64,000 nucleotides of DNA from Siphonodentalium dalli (Eukaryota; Mollusca; Scaphopoda; Gadilida; Siphonodentaliidae), in contig CP136063.1 of the NCBI GenBank assembly GCA_032622095.1, forward strand, positions 277,321,426 to 277,385,425, read 5' to 3'. The notes under the pieces are model-generated. The model searched no databases. It saw nothing but the letters and a program-made list of their open reading frames with translations, and had not been told where the DNA came from. The position numbers and the translations under genes were made by a program. Numbering within the stretch: position 1 is the stretch's first letter; each line of letters begins with the position of its first letter. Positions 35,281 to 44,659 of the stretch are shown one piece after another.

Positions 35281-35484
35281 AACTTTAATCATTAATGAAA
35301 TTACGGAAACATTCCATTACCCATCCCCCCTCCCACATGGCACAGACCCACCCCTCACCCTGCCCTCAACCAACATCCCTTCCAACCCATATCATCTCTC
35401 AACTTCCAACTTTAATACCTCTTCTGAAAAAGTGTGGATATCCTCTATTTGTTATGTAGACTTTTGCAATCACTAGATACATGT

Positions 35485-35880
35485 ATGTAAGCCTACAAAT
35501 AGTGTGTCTGTCATTTGCAGAATGAGGTCCCCAGAGGGTGAATTTAGTGACGCTATCCCGCATAGCGGGCTAGCATCACTAAATTCACCCTATGGGGAAC
35601 TCATTCTGCTAAGGCCCTCAACTGCTATAGTAGACCTAAGATCAGATTTAAGTTCCCCAGTTGAAGTTGGTGATGGTCACCCATTGGGCACCTCGATTAT
35701 GGATTTTACCTTCTGCAAATTAGGGGATATAGAAACTTCCCAGATTGGAAAACGTAACTAAAAACAGACAAGAGCTCTTTCCATCAATGTATCACATTAT
35801 TATAATCAATAAATTTGAAAAATGATCAAGGAAATATGGGTTGATACAATAATCGGACTTGGCACTGAAAGGGTTAAAGT
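35485..35880. mobile_element. GCAGAATGAGG block followed by a CAGTGCC-family end
   Basis: Bases 35485-35765 are the inverted counterpart of 29215-29490: a palindrome core at 35517-35609, then GTTGAAGTTGGTGATGGTCA. Bases 35772-35880 are the reverse complement of the element end at 29933-30028 and finish GGCACTGAAAGGG + TTAA. Confidence 0.7.
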
Positions 35881-35940
35881 GATTATTTGCTGTTTAAAAA
35901 CCAATAAATGGAGGTTATATGAGATTCTTGAGTTCTCAAG

Positions 35941-36092
35941 TACAGTAATGCTCTAAATAATCGACTCCTCAACCACAGAAGAATTATGGGTAATTTTTCA
36001 GGATTTAGTCTGACATTTTTCCGAATAAATCCTGAAAAATTACCCATAATTCTGCTGTGGTTAAGGAGTCAATTATCTAGGGCATTACTGTA
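35941..36092. mobile_element. CAGTAATGCC palindrome, internally deleted
   Basis: TACAGTAATGCTCTAAATAA mirrors AGGGCATTACTGTA. The central GGCTTGTTGCCATTC part is missing, leaving 152 bp. Confidence 0.82.
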
Positions 36093-36203
36093 GGTACAGT
36101 GGAATAAAGCTATGAAAATTCCCCCAAGAGGCCTTGACATTTAGTTTGATATCTGCAGACTACCACACAGTATAAACTAACCCATTTCCTTCAACACTTT
36201 CAG

Positions 36204-36371
36204 AATATATACCAGGGACGGCGAGCTCGTAACAAGTCCACAGATGTTCCAATCAGAAGATCACTATGTTGGCTGCTCAATGTATGACCGATTCAGAGAA
36301 TGTAATTACCGAGATGATGAAAAGCCAAACTTCGCTTGTGGGTCACCTCGGTTAAACATGAAAAGAACCCC
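36204..36371 (+). CDS. DCDC2-like doublecortin protein, exon 5
   Basis: A 168-bp exon between TTCAACACTTTCAG| and AGAACCCC|GTGAGT. Entered in phase 2, it completes a lysine codon and encodes IYTRDGELVTSPQMFQSEDH, then YVGCSMYDRFRECNYRDDEK, then a Pro/Ser/Asn-rich tail, leaving in phase 2. The first 30 residues finish the second doublecortin domain; DCDC2 has LYT.EGKLV.S...L...YVA in the same place. Unlike DCDC2, the YVA/F.KL terminus is replaced by YVGCSMYDRF with several cysteines. A TTAA MITE fragment begins 36 bp past the donor. Confidence 0.85.
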
Positions 36372-36406
36372 GTGAGTAACCTAATTAAATTATTAACCCA
36401 GTTGGT

Positions 36407-36511
36407 TTAACCTTCCATATCTGGAGCTTCCTGAATTTTTGTGAAAACCCTGTGCCAATGCATTCTCTTATATATGCGAGTCTGCAATAGGGAGCCTTGC
36501 ATATAATGTGA
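36407..36511. mobile_element. Truncated TTAA MITE with half hairpin
   Basis: TTAA + CCTTCCATATCTGGAGCTTC is followed by CCTGTGCCAATGCATTCTCT and a hairpin broken after GCATATAAT. The right half is missing. Confidence 0.6.
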
Positions 36512-36589
36512 ATGAATGTCCGAATGAAAATGTTGATTTATGAATATCTAATAGATTATATGCACTTGCCAACATGCGAGGATGATTAA

Positions 36590-36660
36590 TGAAGCTATCC
36601 TGCATAGCGGGCTAGCATCACTAAATTCACCATCTGGGAACCTCATTCTGCTTTGGACTC
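36590..36660. repeat. Partial GCAGAATGAGG palindrome
   Basis: Only the right arm is present (GCGGGCTAGCATCACTAAAT to CCTCATTCTGC). Confidence 0.6.
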
Positions 36661-36732
36661 TACTTGTCTGGAAAGTTTTTTTATTATAACATTTTTATAG
36701 AAACTTCTTCACATAGATTCTATTTCTTTTTA

Positions 36733-37197
36733 TACCCCCGCAACGAAGTTGGGGGAGGGGGGTATACTGGAATCAGCTTGTCCGTCGTCCGTTCGTTCGT
36801 CGTCCGTCCGTGGACACAAATTTGTCCGGAGTTTTTCTCAGTCGTTTTTTTTATCAATTTCCGTAAAACTTGGCACAGACATCAACCACCATGGGAACTT
36901 GTGCACCTGCGATTATGACATATGTCAGACTTTTTTTGGTGGAGTTAATCCCCTTTTTCGACTTAGAATTTTTTTTGCAACATGCATAATTTTGTCCGAG
37001 CTTTTATTCCTACATTTTTAGGTCAATGTTTTTTAATCTTGGCACTGATATTTAGTACCATGGGAACCTGTGCACCTGCAATTATGATGTCTGTCCGACT
37101 TTTTTTTGTGGAGTTATTCCCCTTTTTCGACTTAGAACTTTTATTCCTAAATTTTTCGGTCAATAGGTTTAAGATTAGGGATAGGGTATTAAACCAT
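36733..37197. repeat. TATACCCCCGCAACGAAG dispersed repeat
   Basis: Begins TATACCCCCGCAACGAAGTT with GTATACTGGAATC and GTCCGTCGTCCGT. Two diverged ~170-bp units follow, each with 'CACCATGGGAACTTGTGCAC' and 'GAGTTATTCCCCTTTTTCGA'. Same style as the 20.3-kb block. Confidence 0.7.
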
Positions 37198-37865
37198 GCA
37201 ATAACTCGCTGACACCATGGTCGCCAACTAATAAAATAATGAAACTAACATTCTATATAATTATAATCACATTAAACCAAGTGCAATAACTCGCTCACAC
37301 CATGGTCGCCAACTAATAAAATAATGAAACTAACATTCTATATAATTATAATCACATTAAACCAAGTGCAATAACTCGCTGACACCATTGTCGCCAACTA
37401 ATAACATAATGAAACTAACATTCTATATAATTATAATCACCAGTCCTTCCCAGGAGACGGGTGCGATTGCTCTCACACCCGTATGCACTCGCAAATTTTA
37501 AATCGCTGGTGCTAAAATTTTCACTCGTCCCTCAAAATGTTTATGGTCACTGTAATCATTGATTCAATATTGAACTATTTGAAGGTATATTTACTATTTA
37601 GAACCTTTCCCCATCTCAGTTAAATTATTGCCATGTGAAAGTGTAACTGGAAATAGGTCTATCCCACAATGTGACATTTTGTTTGAGAAAAACCCAACTT
37701 ATTTTACGTGTGCAATTACACCAGTCTTCTGAATTACGAGAGCAAATAAGTGCTCTGGCTTTGTTTTCCTCGTGGGAAGGACTGAATCACATTAAACCAA
37801 GTGCAATAACTCGCTGACACCATGTTCGCCAACTAATAAAATAATGAGCTGTGTTATTTGCCATT
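37198..37865 (+). repeat. 85-bp tandem repeat (4 copies, one interrupted)
   Basis: The unit begins GCAATAACTCGCTGACACCA. Copies start at 37198, 37283, 37368 and 37803. The last interval of 435 bp equals 85 bp plus a 344-bp insertion and its 6-bp target duplication. Confidence 0.92.
37441..37784. mobile_element. 344-bp element with AATCAC target duplication
   Basis: The termini CAGTCCTTCCCA and TGGGAAGGACTG are perfect 12-bp inverted repeats. AATCAC flanks both sides (37435-37440 and 37785-37790). The neighbouring uninterrupted tandem units supply the empty site, which reads AATCAC once, so limits and TSD are certain. A 6-bp duplication does not fit the common hAT (8) or Tc1 (2) pattern. Confidence 0.93.
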
Positions 37866-38231
37866 GCTATTTTTGCAGAGATAAAAACAAATGTTGATTT
37901 ATATTCACGTGAAGTGATAACTGTTGAGTATCAATTGTATTCAATCCTTTTATGATCTGAAGCCAGGTTTTTCTTGTTAGACGGGAGGCAGTTTATGACA
38001 CATTACATAACAGACATGCCATTGAGTGAATTACTTTTGTACATCCAATTATGCGCTTTTGCATTAGCATTCTGTCTCCAAACAAAGGTTGATTTGTTGA
38101 ACTTATTATCTGAACATTTCCCACCAATGAATATGATTCCTTCTGCATATCTTTTTGTCTGTCTGACATAGATCTGCTTATTTTTCCTGAGCATCCCTCC
38201 AGATGAGTAATTAACCATTCCGATGTATACC
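37866..38231. repeat. 'GAACTTATTATCTGAACATT' family fragment
   Basis: Bases 38095-38228 carry TTGAACTTATTATCTGAACA, TTTCCC and a tail ending ACCATTCCGATGTATACC. The same blocks are at 42760-42890, 45930-46085, 49085-49155 and 50660-50911. The preceding ~200 bp show nothing. Confidence 0.55.
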
Positions 38232-38709
38232 TTAATCCTTTCAGTGCCAGGGGCCGATCTCATCGGCCCTAATTTACGGTCTGTAAAATCAGCCTTTTTT
38301 TTTTTTTTGATATATATTTTGGTTTTTTTTGGGTATGCTTAAGCATGCTAGAGCGATTTTAAAAATAAACTGGTTAAAACCTTAGGGGCATGTTATAACT
38401 CAAAACTATCACCAAGTATTCATAGTATTATAATTAGTAATAATTTTGATGCCCATGAAAAACGTAAGATTCCCTGGCACTAAACCTACAAAATAAGTCT
38501 GGCACTGAAAGAGAGTAGAATATAAGAAAAAATTATTAAAATTGTAAAAAAATTGTAAAAAATAATAACAAATGATGAAAATTTGTTAAGCCAATGCATT
38601 CTCTTATATATGGGAGGCGACCTATGGTCGACTCGCATATATAAGAGAATGCATTGGCACAGGGTATATGGGTTGATACAAAAATCGGACTTGGCACTGA
38701 AAGGGTTAA
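38232..38709. mobile_element. piggyBac-like MITE, 'CAGTGCC' family
   Basis: TTAA lies at 38232-38235 and 38706-38709. The left end is TCCTTTCAGTGCCAGGGGCC and the right GACTTGGCACTGAAAGGG. It contains the AAGCATGCTAGAGCG segment and one hairpin (38590-38657). Confidence 0.82.
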
Positions 38710-38736
38710 TAACTGAATGAGAGAATCCATTCAGTA

Positions 38737-38836
38737 NNNNNNNNNNNNNNNNNNNNNNNNNNNNNNNNNNNNNNNNNNNNNNNNNNNNNNNNNNNNNNNN
38801 NNNNNNNNNNNNNNNNNNNNNNNNNNNNNNNNNNNN
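38737..38836. other. Assembly gap (100 N)
   Basis: Exactly 100 N, probably a placeholder of unknown true length. It falls in the large intron downstream of exon 5. Confidence 0.99.
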
Positions 38837-39230
38837 CTGCCAACACAGGCATGATGGACAAATAAAAGAAACGCTGATTTATAACCAGGGTCCAATAAAA
38901 AGTCAGCCAATATATCAGAAGCACTCCTGGGTGCACAGGAACAAAGTTACCTCTATTGTAAACAATTTATCTTGCCTGGATACCTCTTGATTCTTGCTAG
39001 GTAAGTTTACACCTGTCGGTATGTTAACTGGTACCAGCCTTTGATGAGAACTGCTTGGTCTCAGGTCTGACTAACTCATTATTTTATAGGCATTCACCCA
39101 ATGGGGTATCTAAAAGCAAACTAAACCTCCCTCTATACATATAAACCGGGGAGTTTCTATAATGCTTATAAAATGCATCATTGTTATTTATTTATACTAA
39201 TATATGGCATATTGAGGTGGAGTCTGTTAT
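38837..39230. other. Intron sequence; nothing recognised
   Basis: No exon or repeat was supported. Confidence 0.3.
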
Positions 39231-39661
39231 TTAACCCTTTCAGTACCAAGTCCGATTTTTGTATCAACCCATATACCCTGTGCCAATGCATTGCAGCATT
39301 CTCTTATATATGCGAGTCGACCATAGGTCGCCTCGCATATATAAGAGAATGCATTGGCCTAACAATTTTTCATCATTTGTTATTATTTTTCAGTGCCAGA
39401 CTTATTTTGTAGGTTTATTGTTTTATCCAGTTTGTTTTTAAATTCGCTATAGCATGCTTAAGCATACCCAAAAAATTTAAACCCAAAACAAACAAACAAA
39501 ATCTATAAAAAAAAAATACATTAAAAAAAAATAATTTAGGGCTGATTTTATCAGCCCTGGCACTCTACAGACCATAAATTAGGGCCGATGAGATCGGCCG
39601 TGGCACTCTACAGACCACAAATTAGGGCTGATGAGATCGGTCGTGGCACTGAAAGGGTTAA
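39231..39661. mobile_element. piggyBac-like MITE, 'CAGTGCC' family
   Basis: TTAA lies at 39231-39234 and 39658-39661. The termini are CCCTTTCAGTACCAAG and GGCACTGAAAGGG. One hairpin (39283-39358) has a small insertion in its left arm. TCAGCCCTGGCACTCTACAG and a similar string are duplicated near the right end. Confidence 0.8.
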
Positions 39662-40657
39662 ACAAATTGGACTACTAATTTTATGACTGGGAGAATGAAA
39701 TGCATTATTTTAAAGCAGAATACCATCCCAAGAATAATTTCCGATCACTAAAGTCACCGCTAACCGTGATCTCCCAACCGTATGCGTTAGCGAAAATAAT
39801 CGGATCCGTTCGTCGGATCCGATCGTTGTGCCGTTGGGGTCATGCGAACGTTGTCCGATAGTGATCGTTTCAGTCACTTCACCATGGATTTACATGCGAA
39901 CGCAAACTGAGTGACGATTTCTATCGGATAAAAATTACGAGTATTTTCGGTCCGATAAAAATTGGAGGCATTCGGAGCGTCAGAATAGTTTCGCATCGGA
40001 ACCGCATGCATGTGTGGGTGCCCGTGCATTTCTATTTGATTTTCCATCCGACAATCGCATGCGATAAAAATAACGCAACGCATACACAAGCATGTGTGGC
40101 TAGCTTTACAGCATCCTTATATATTTATTTGCTAGGGCGGCAAAAAGTGGAATTTTTGCTACATGTAGGTTGCTAACAATTGAGGTTGAGAAAATAAATA
40201 AATTTCAAATATATAATAGCTTTGAGTATTGAAGAGGTTCCTCGACTCAATAAAATATTTTTCACGAACTCCCAACCCCCCCCCCCCCCCCCCCCTGAAA
40301 CCAGAGAAATAGTTATTTAGGGGTGGTGATTTAGACAGGGCTTCTTTATATTTGAACTTTGGTCTAAACGGCTTAAATTTCAATACTTCAAGATGTGATC
40401 ATCTACGTCAGTACATGTACTTACTTTTATATAAACACATAATACATACAGTACACTTACCGGATATTCATGCATGCCGCATGCATACATTATACTTTAA
40501 TATTGATACTTGTATTTCATAGTTCATGTGTAAAGGTGAATCAAGAGACTTACGACCCATGCAGATATCCTGTCATGATTTACGTTGTTTGTTATTTTAT
40601 ATAAAATATGCATCCATCAATGAGTTTCAAGGGTCAGATCCCAGTGTAACTATGTTT
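39662..40657. other. Intron sequence with a CpG-richer block and C20
   Basis: At 39740-40110 the base composition changes, with many CG dinucleotides and repeated ATCGGATCC, GCGAACG and TCCGATA words on both strands. This suggests an unrecognised element. A run of 20 C lies at 40276-40295. No gene was recognised. Confidence 0.4.
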
Positions 40658-41222
40658 CAGGGGCGTAGCTATGGGGGGGGGGGGGGGTCTCAAGGAAATT
40701 TGTGTTAATTTGACACAAGTTATTATTAATATCTAGGTCTCTATTAGAGCAACTAGAAAACAGCTTGTGAAATTTTATTTTGAAAATTGTGTTCTCATTC
40801 ACTTCACTGAAGGTACCAAAGCAAGACAGAAACAGGCCTCAAATTGGCTCTCGGAGAATTAACCCTTTTAATGCCAGGGGCCGATCTCATCGGCCCTAAG
40901 TTATGGTCTGTAGAGTGCCCAAAAATAATAAAAAAATTTGGGTTAGGCCAATGCATTCTCTTATATATGCGAGGCGACCTATGGTCGACTCGCATATATA
41001 AGAGAATGCATTGGCACAGGGTATATGGGTTGATACAAAAATCGGACCTGGCACTCAAAGGGTTAAAAGACACAAGTTTTTCCTAACATTTTCTATCCCA
41101 CCTTCATCCCACCTACAGCTCTCAGGATATGTTCGGCATATCAGGCCATGTCCCTCACCCCAAATCAATTACCAGCCCCCCCCCCCCCCCCCACCAATTT
41201 CAGGATCCTGGCTATACCTCTG
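40658..41222. mobile_element. hAT-like element with nested TTAA MITE
   Basis: The left end is CAGGGGCGTAGCTATGGGGG and the right CCTGGCTATACCTCTG. Flanking octamers CTATGTTT (40650-40657) and CTGTGTTT (41223-41230) match at 7 of 8. G15 and C17 runs lie just inside the ends. A CAGTGCC-family MITE (40859-41066) is inserted in the middle. Confidence 0.75.
40859..41066. mobile_element. Short piggyBac-like MITE, 'CAGTGCC' family
   Basis: TTAA lies at 40859-40862 and 41063-41066. The right end is CCTGGCACTCAAAGGG. Only the right-hand hairpin (40947-41013) remains, and the left end is CCCTTTTAATGCCAGGGG. Confidence 0.82.
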
Positions 41223-41399
41223 CTGTGTTTGCACTTTGACAAATGCAATAAGGCACAAACACTAATAGTATACGTACTGTAATATACTGGTGCACTGCTA
41301 AATAGTCAACAACCAAATAACATAATTATAACAGAGCAGTAACACTATCATGGGATGCATGCATTATTTGTGGGGGCATTACAGCTAATCATCCCAGTC

Positions 41400-41879
41400 T
41401 GCAAATAGTGTGCCTGTCATTAGCAGAATGAGGTCCCCAGAGGGTGAATGTAGTGACGCTATTCTACACCGTGGGCTAGCATCACCAAATTCACCCTCTG
41501 GGAACTTCATTCTGCTTTGGCCCTCAACTGCTATGGGAGACTTAGGATCAGATTGAAGTTCATCAGTTGAAGTTGGTGTTGTTCACCCATTGTCACCTCG
41601 ATTATGGATTTTATTTTCTTCAAATTAGGGAATTTAGAAAATGACAGAAGGAAAACCCTCTGGGAACCTCATTCTGCTTTGGCCTCAACTGCTATGGGAG
41701 ACCTACGATCAGATTGAAGTTCCCCAGTTGAAGTTGGTGTTGTTCACCCCATTTAGTCACCTCGATTGTGCATTTTATCTTCCTCAAGTTAGGAGGATAT
41801 AGAAACTTCTCAGAAGGGAAAAAGTAAAACTAAAACCAATGTTAATTTTAGACTATAGATACTTCCCAGAAGACGAGGC
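41400..41879. repeat. Two GCAGAATGAGG blocks in tandem
   Basis: The palindrome at about 41420-41515 is followed by CTCAACTGCTATGGGAGACT..CAGTTGAAGTTGGTGTTGTT. The latter ~150-bp segment is repeated at 41655-41830. Confidence 0.7.
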
Positions 41880-42890
41880 CTAAGCAGAATGAGGTCCCCA
41901 GAGGGTGAGTTTGGTGACACTAGCCCACTCTGCAGGATATTATCACTAAATTCACCCTCTGGGGACCTCATTCTGCAAATGACCGATACACTATTTACAA
42001 CTAATCATCATGCATAGATTACTGTAGTAATGACTCGAAGGCCTCCCCACCCTTGGCATATAGGAAATCTGTAGTACCGTAGGTGGTTCAGAGAAGCGCA
42101 TGCAATTGGGATGGTTTGTGGGTTGTGTTATATATAAGAAGAGAAAACACTTAAATTATAAAGTATCATTGTTCTGAGGATTATTTCCCAACTTTAGTAT
42201 TGTGTCTGTGTATTCTTTTGTGGCTATAATAATCTCTATATATAAGGTAATTATGATATGGTGTAAAGATATCCGACATACACATACAAAAATTTACTAA
42301 TTGTTTATGCTACCGCTATACTTAAAGTAATTGACCACCAGTAACGTGGTGTCACCCCGTTAATATGGCGGTACTATACCGCGGTATCCTCCAATACCGC
42401 GGTACTGATACTGCTTGTTAATGCGAACAAGTATGTGTGAGTAAATACCTCTCCTCAAAGAGTTCCATGAAAATCACCGCAGTATTCAACAAAATTAATG
42501 CGGTGCCCGCTAAAAGACCGCGGTATCATTATCGCCCAATACCGTAACTCCACCGCCATGACCGTCTCGATACCGCTACCGTTTATTACCGGTATCACCG
42601 CGGTCATGACCGGGGTATCACCCCGTTTTTCTGGTCAATTACTTTGAGAATAGCGGTATGTACGCCTCTAATTTAACATTTTCTTTACTAAATGCTCATT
42701 GACGAGTAGTTCCTTTAGGAAATGTTCAGATGATAAGTTCAACAAATGGAAAGGCTGTTTATTGTGTTGAACTTATTATCTGAACATTTCCCTCCAAAGA
42801 ATAGGAATCTATTTATTATCTGTGTGTCTGTCTGTCTGCTCTTGAACACCAATCCAGATGAATAATAGACCATTCCCCCAATATATACTT
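41880..42890 (+). repeat. Duplicated block, copy A
   Basis: Bases 41880-42310 and 42659-42890 correspond in order to 44950-45480 and 45485-46085. Shared landmarks include GGCCTCCCCACCCTTGGCAT, GGGATGGTTTGTGGGTTGTG, AAGGTAATTATGATATGGTG and CAAAGAATAGGAATCTAT. This copy alone carries the insertion 42311-42658. Confidence 0.85.
42311..42658. mobile_element. MITE with TACCGCTAT..AAAGTAATTGACCA termini
   Basis: The left end, TACCGCTATACTTAAAGTAA, pairs with the right end, ..TTACTTTGAGAATAGCGGTA, and GGTGTCACCCCG pairs with CGGGGTATCACC. The interior is rich in CCGCGGTAT words. Copy B of the surrounding duplication lacks it, which supports the limits. Confidence 0.75.
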
Positions 42891-43013
42891 TTATAACTGA
42901 CCAATTGACCATAAATAGATGTATAGATACTACAGCAATGGACACGTAAATTTTACTGTATAAATCCTTGTTTAGGTTGTTAAATATACATGGCTTTTTC
43001 AAATCTTCCACTA

Positions 43014-43255
43014 TTAAACCTTTGAGTGCCAGGTCCGATTTTTGTATCAACCCATATACCCTGTGCCAATGCATTCTCTTATATATGCGAGTCGACCATA
43101 GGTCGCCTCGCATATATAAGAGAATGCATTGGCTTAACAATTTTTTTTTTTATTACAATTTTTTACAATTTTAATATATTTTATTATATTCTTTAACAGA
43201 CTTATTGTGTAGGTTTAGGGCCGATAATATCGGCCCCTGGCACTCAAAGGGTTAA
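43014..43255. mobile_element. piggyBac-like MITE, 'CAGTGCC' family (short)
   Basis: TTAA lies at 43014-43017 and 43252-43255. The ends are ACCTTTGAGTGCCAGG and CCTGGCACTCAAAGGG. A single hairpin lies at 43064-43132. Confidence 0.82.
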
Positions 43256-43268
43256 TATTCCCCAACTT

Positions 43269-43636
43269 TCTGTATTGATTTTGAGGTATAAATTAATAAT
43301 TTGAGTCGGACAGATCTGTATTGATTTTGAGGTATAAATTAATAATTTGAGTCGGACAGATCTGTATTGATTTTGAGGTATAAATTAATAATTTGAGTCA
43401 GACAGATCTGTATTGATTTTGAGGTATAAATTAATAATTTGAGTCGGACAGATCTGTTTTGATTTTGAGGTATAAATTAATAATTTGAGTCGGACAGATC
43501 TGTATTGATTTTGAGGTATAAATTAATAATTTGAGTCGGACAGATCTGTATTGATTTTGAGGTATAAATTAATAATTTGAGTCGGACAGATCTGTATTGA
43601 TTTTGAGGTATAAATTAATAATTTGAGTCGGACCGA
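43269..43636 (+). repeat. 46-bp tandem repeat, 8 copies
   Basis: Eight nearly identical units of TCTGTATTGATTTTGAGGTA plus 26 further bases ending GTCGGACAGA. Identity between units is very high (a few single-base changes), so expansion is recent. Confidence 0.95.
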
Positions 43637-43794
43637 TCTGTCAACAGGTACTTCTGGCACTACTACGCTAGGAAATAATTCTTTAATCTTAATTTCTGTC
43701 TATGATCTGGAACAGGAAATTGTTACTATTTTTTAGAAAATTGCAACATATTTGATTGAAATTTTATCCGTAAAATACTTTTAAGTGAAAAAAT

Positions 43795-44232
43795 TAAAGG
43801 TACTCAATCGGATTCGATGGTCCCCATATAATCAGATTCCAACAAAACATTTTTAGAAATGCCGCTCCAGTTATCAGAATTGATTAATTGCCCAAAAATA
43901 ATGTTAACCACTGTCAACTATAGTATAAAATTGCCCGAAACATTTTATTTATCAACATGTTGTTTGACGAAATTTGGCCTTTTTATCAAAACAAAGTCTC
44001 TTGATTTTAGAGTTATCCATCTTCATCTGCAATTTGGTCCAAGACTGTGGGGCAACTATTTACTGGGCCACTATTAAGTCTCGATTGTTAAAAATAATAG
44101 ATTTAAAAAAATCAATATCTAACTCTGAGCTTTGATAGGTGGGTTCCTCGACTTGATTCAAATATTTTTTACCCCCGAATCCAAATAAAGAGTAATTGAG
44201 GTGCGCTTAATCTGATTATGCATCTTTTAATA
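43795..44232. repeat. Dispersed repeat R1, copy B (inverted)
   Basis: Reverse-complement match to 6064-6550. Landmarks include ACTCAATCGGATTCGATGGT, GAATTGATTAATTGCCC, GTGGGTTCCTCGA and ATATTTTTTACCCCCGAA. Confidence 0.65.
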
Positions 44233-44259
44233 TGTATATTTCATCTCTGTTTTGGGGAA

Positions 44260-44370
44260 TACAGTAATGCCCTAATTAATCAACTGCTTAACCACAGCAG
44301 AATTAAATTCTGAAAAATTACCCATAATTATGCTGTGGTTAAGGAGTCGATTATTTAGGGCATTACTGTA
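44260..44370. mobile_element. CAGTAATGCC palindrome, short internally deleted copy
   Basis: TACAGTAATGCCCTAATTAA mirrors AGGGCATTACTGTA. The centre is deleted. A loose right end occurs again at about 44495-44522. Confidence 0.8.
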
Positions 44371-44659
44371 TTTCCTTCCCCAGATGCTTCATATTCTAGT
44401 GAAAAGTAACATAAACCAATCAATACAAAGTTTTATTTTTTTCTTATAATATTTGAAAATAGTGTAACATGGGTTCATAATCGAGGCTTTTAAAGGCAGT
44501 CGATTAATTAGGGCATTACTGTAATTATGAAAATTTAAGAGTTTCATAGAAATGTTTATTGTTATTTTGATCAAGGCATTGAAGACATGGTGGGGCGGGG
44601 GCTACTATGATGCTATCCCTTCTTTAACCTCCCCTAAGAGAGGAAAGGGGGGGATCGAG

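Noticed and set aside
43269-43636. Possible CRISPR array
   Set aside because: The units are contiguous identical 46-mers with no unique spacers, and the DNA is eukaryotic.
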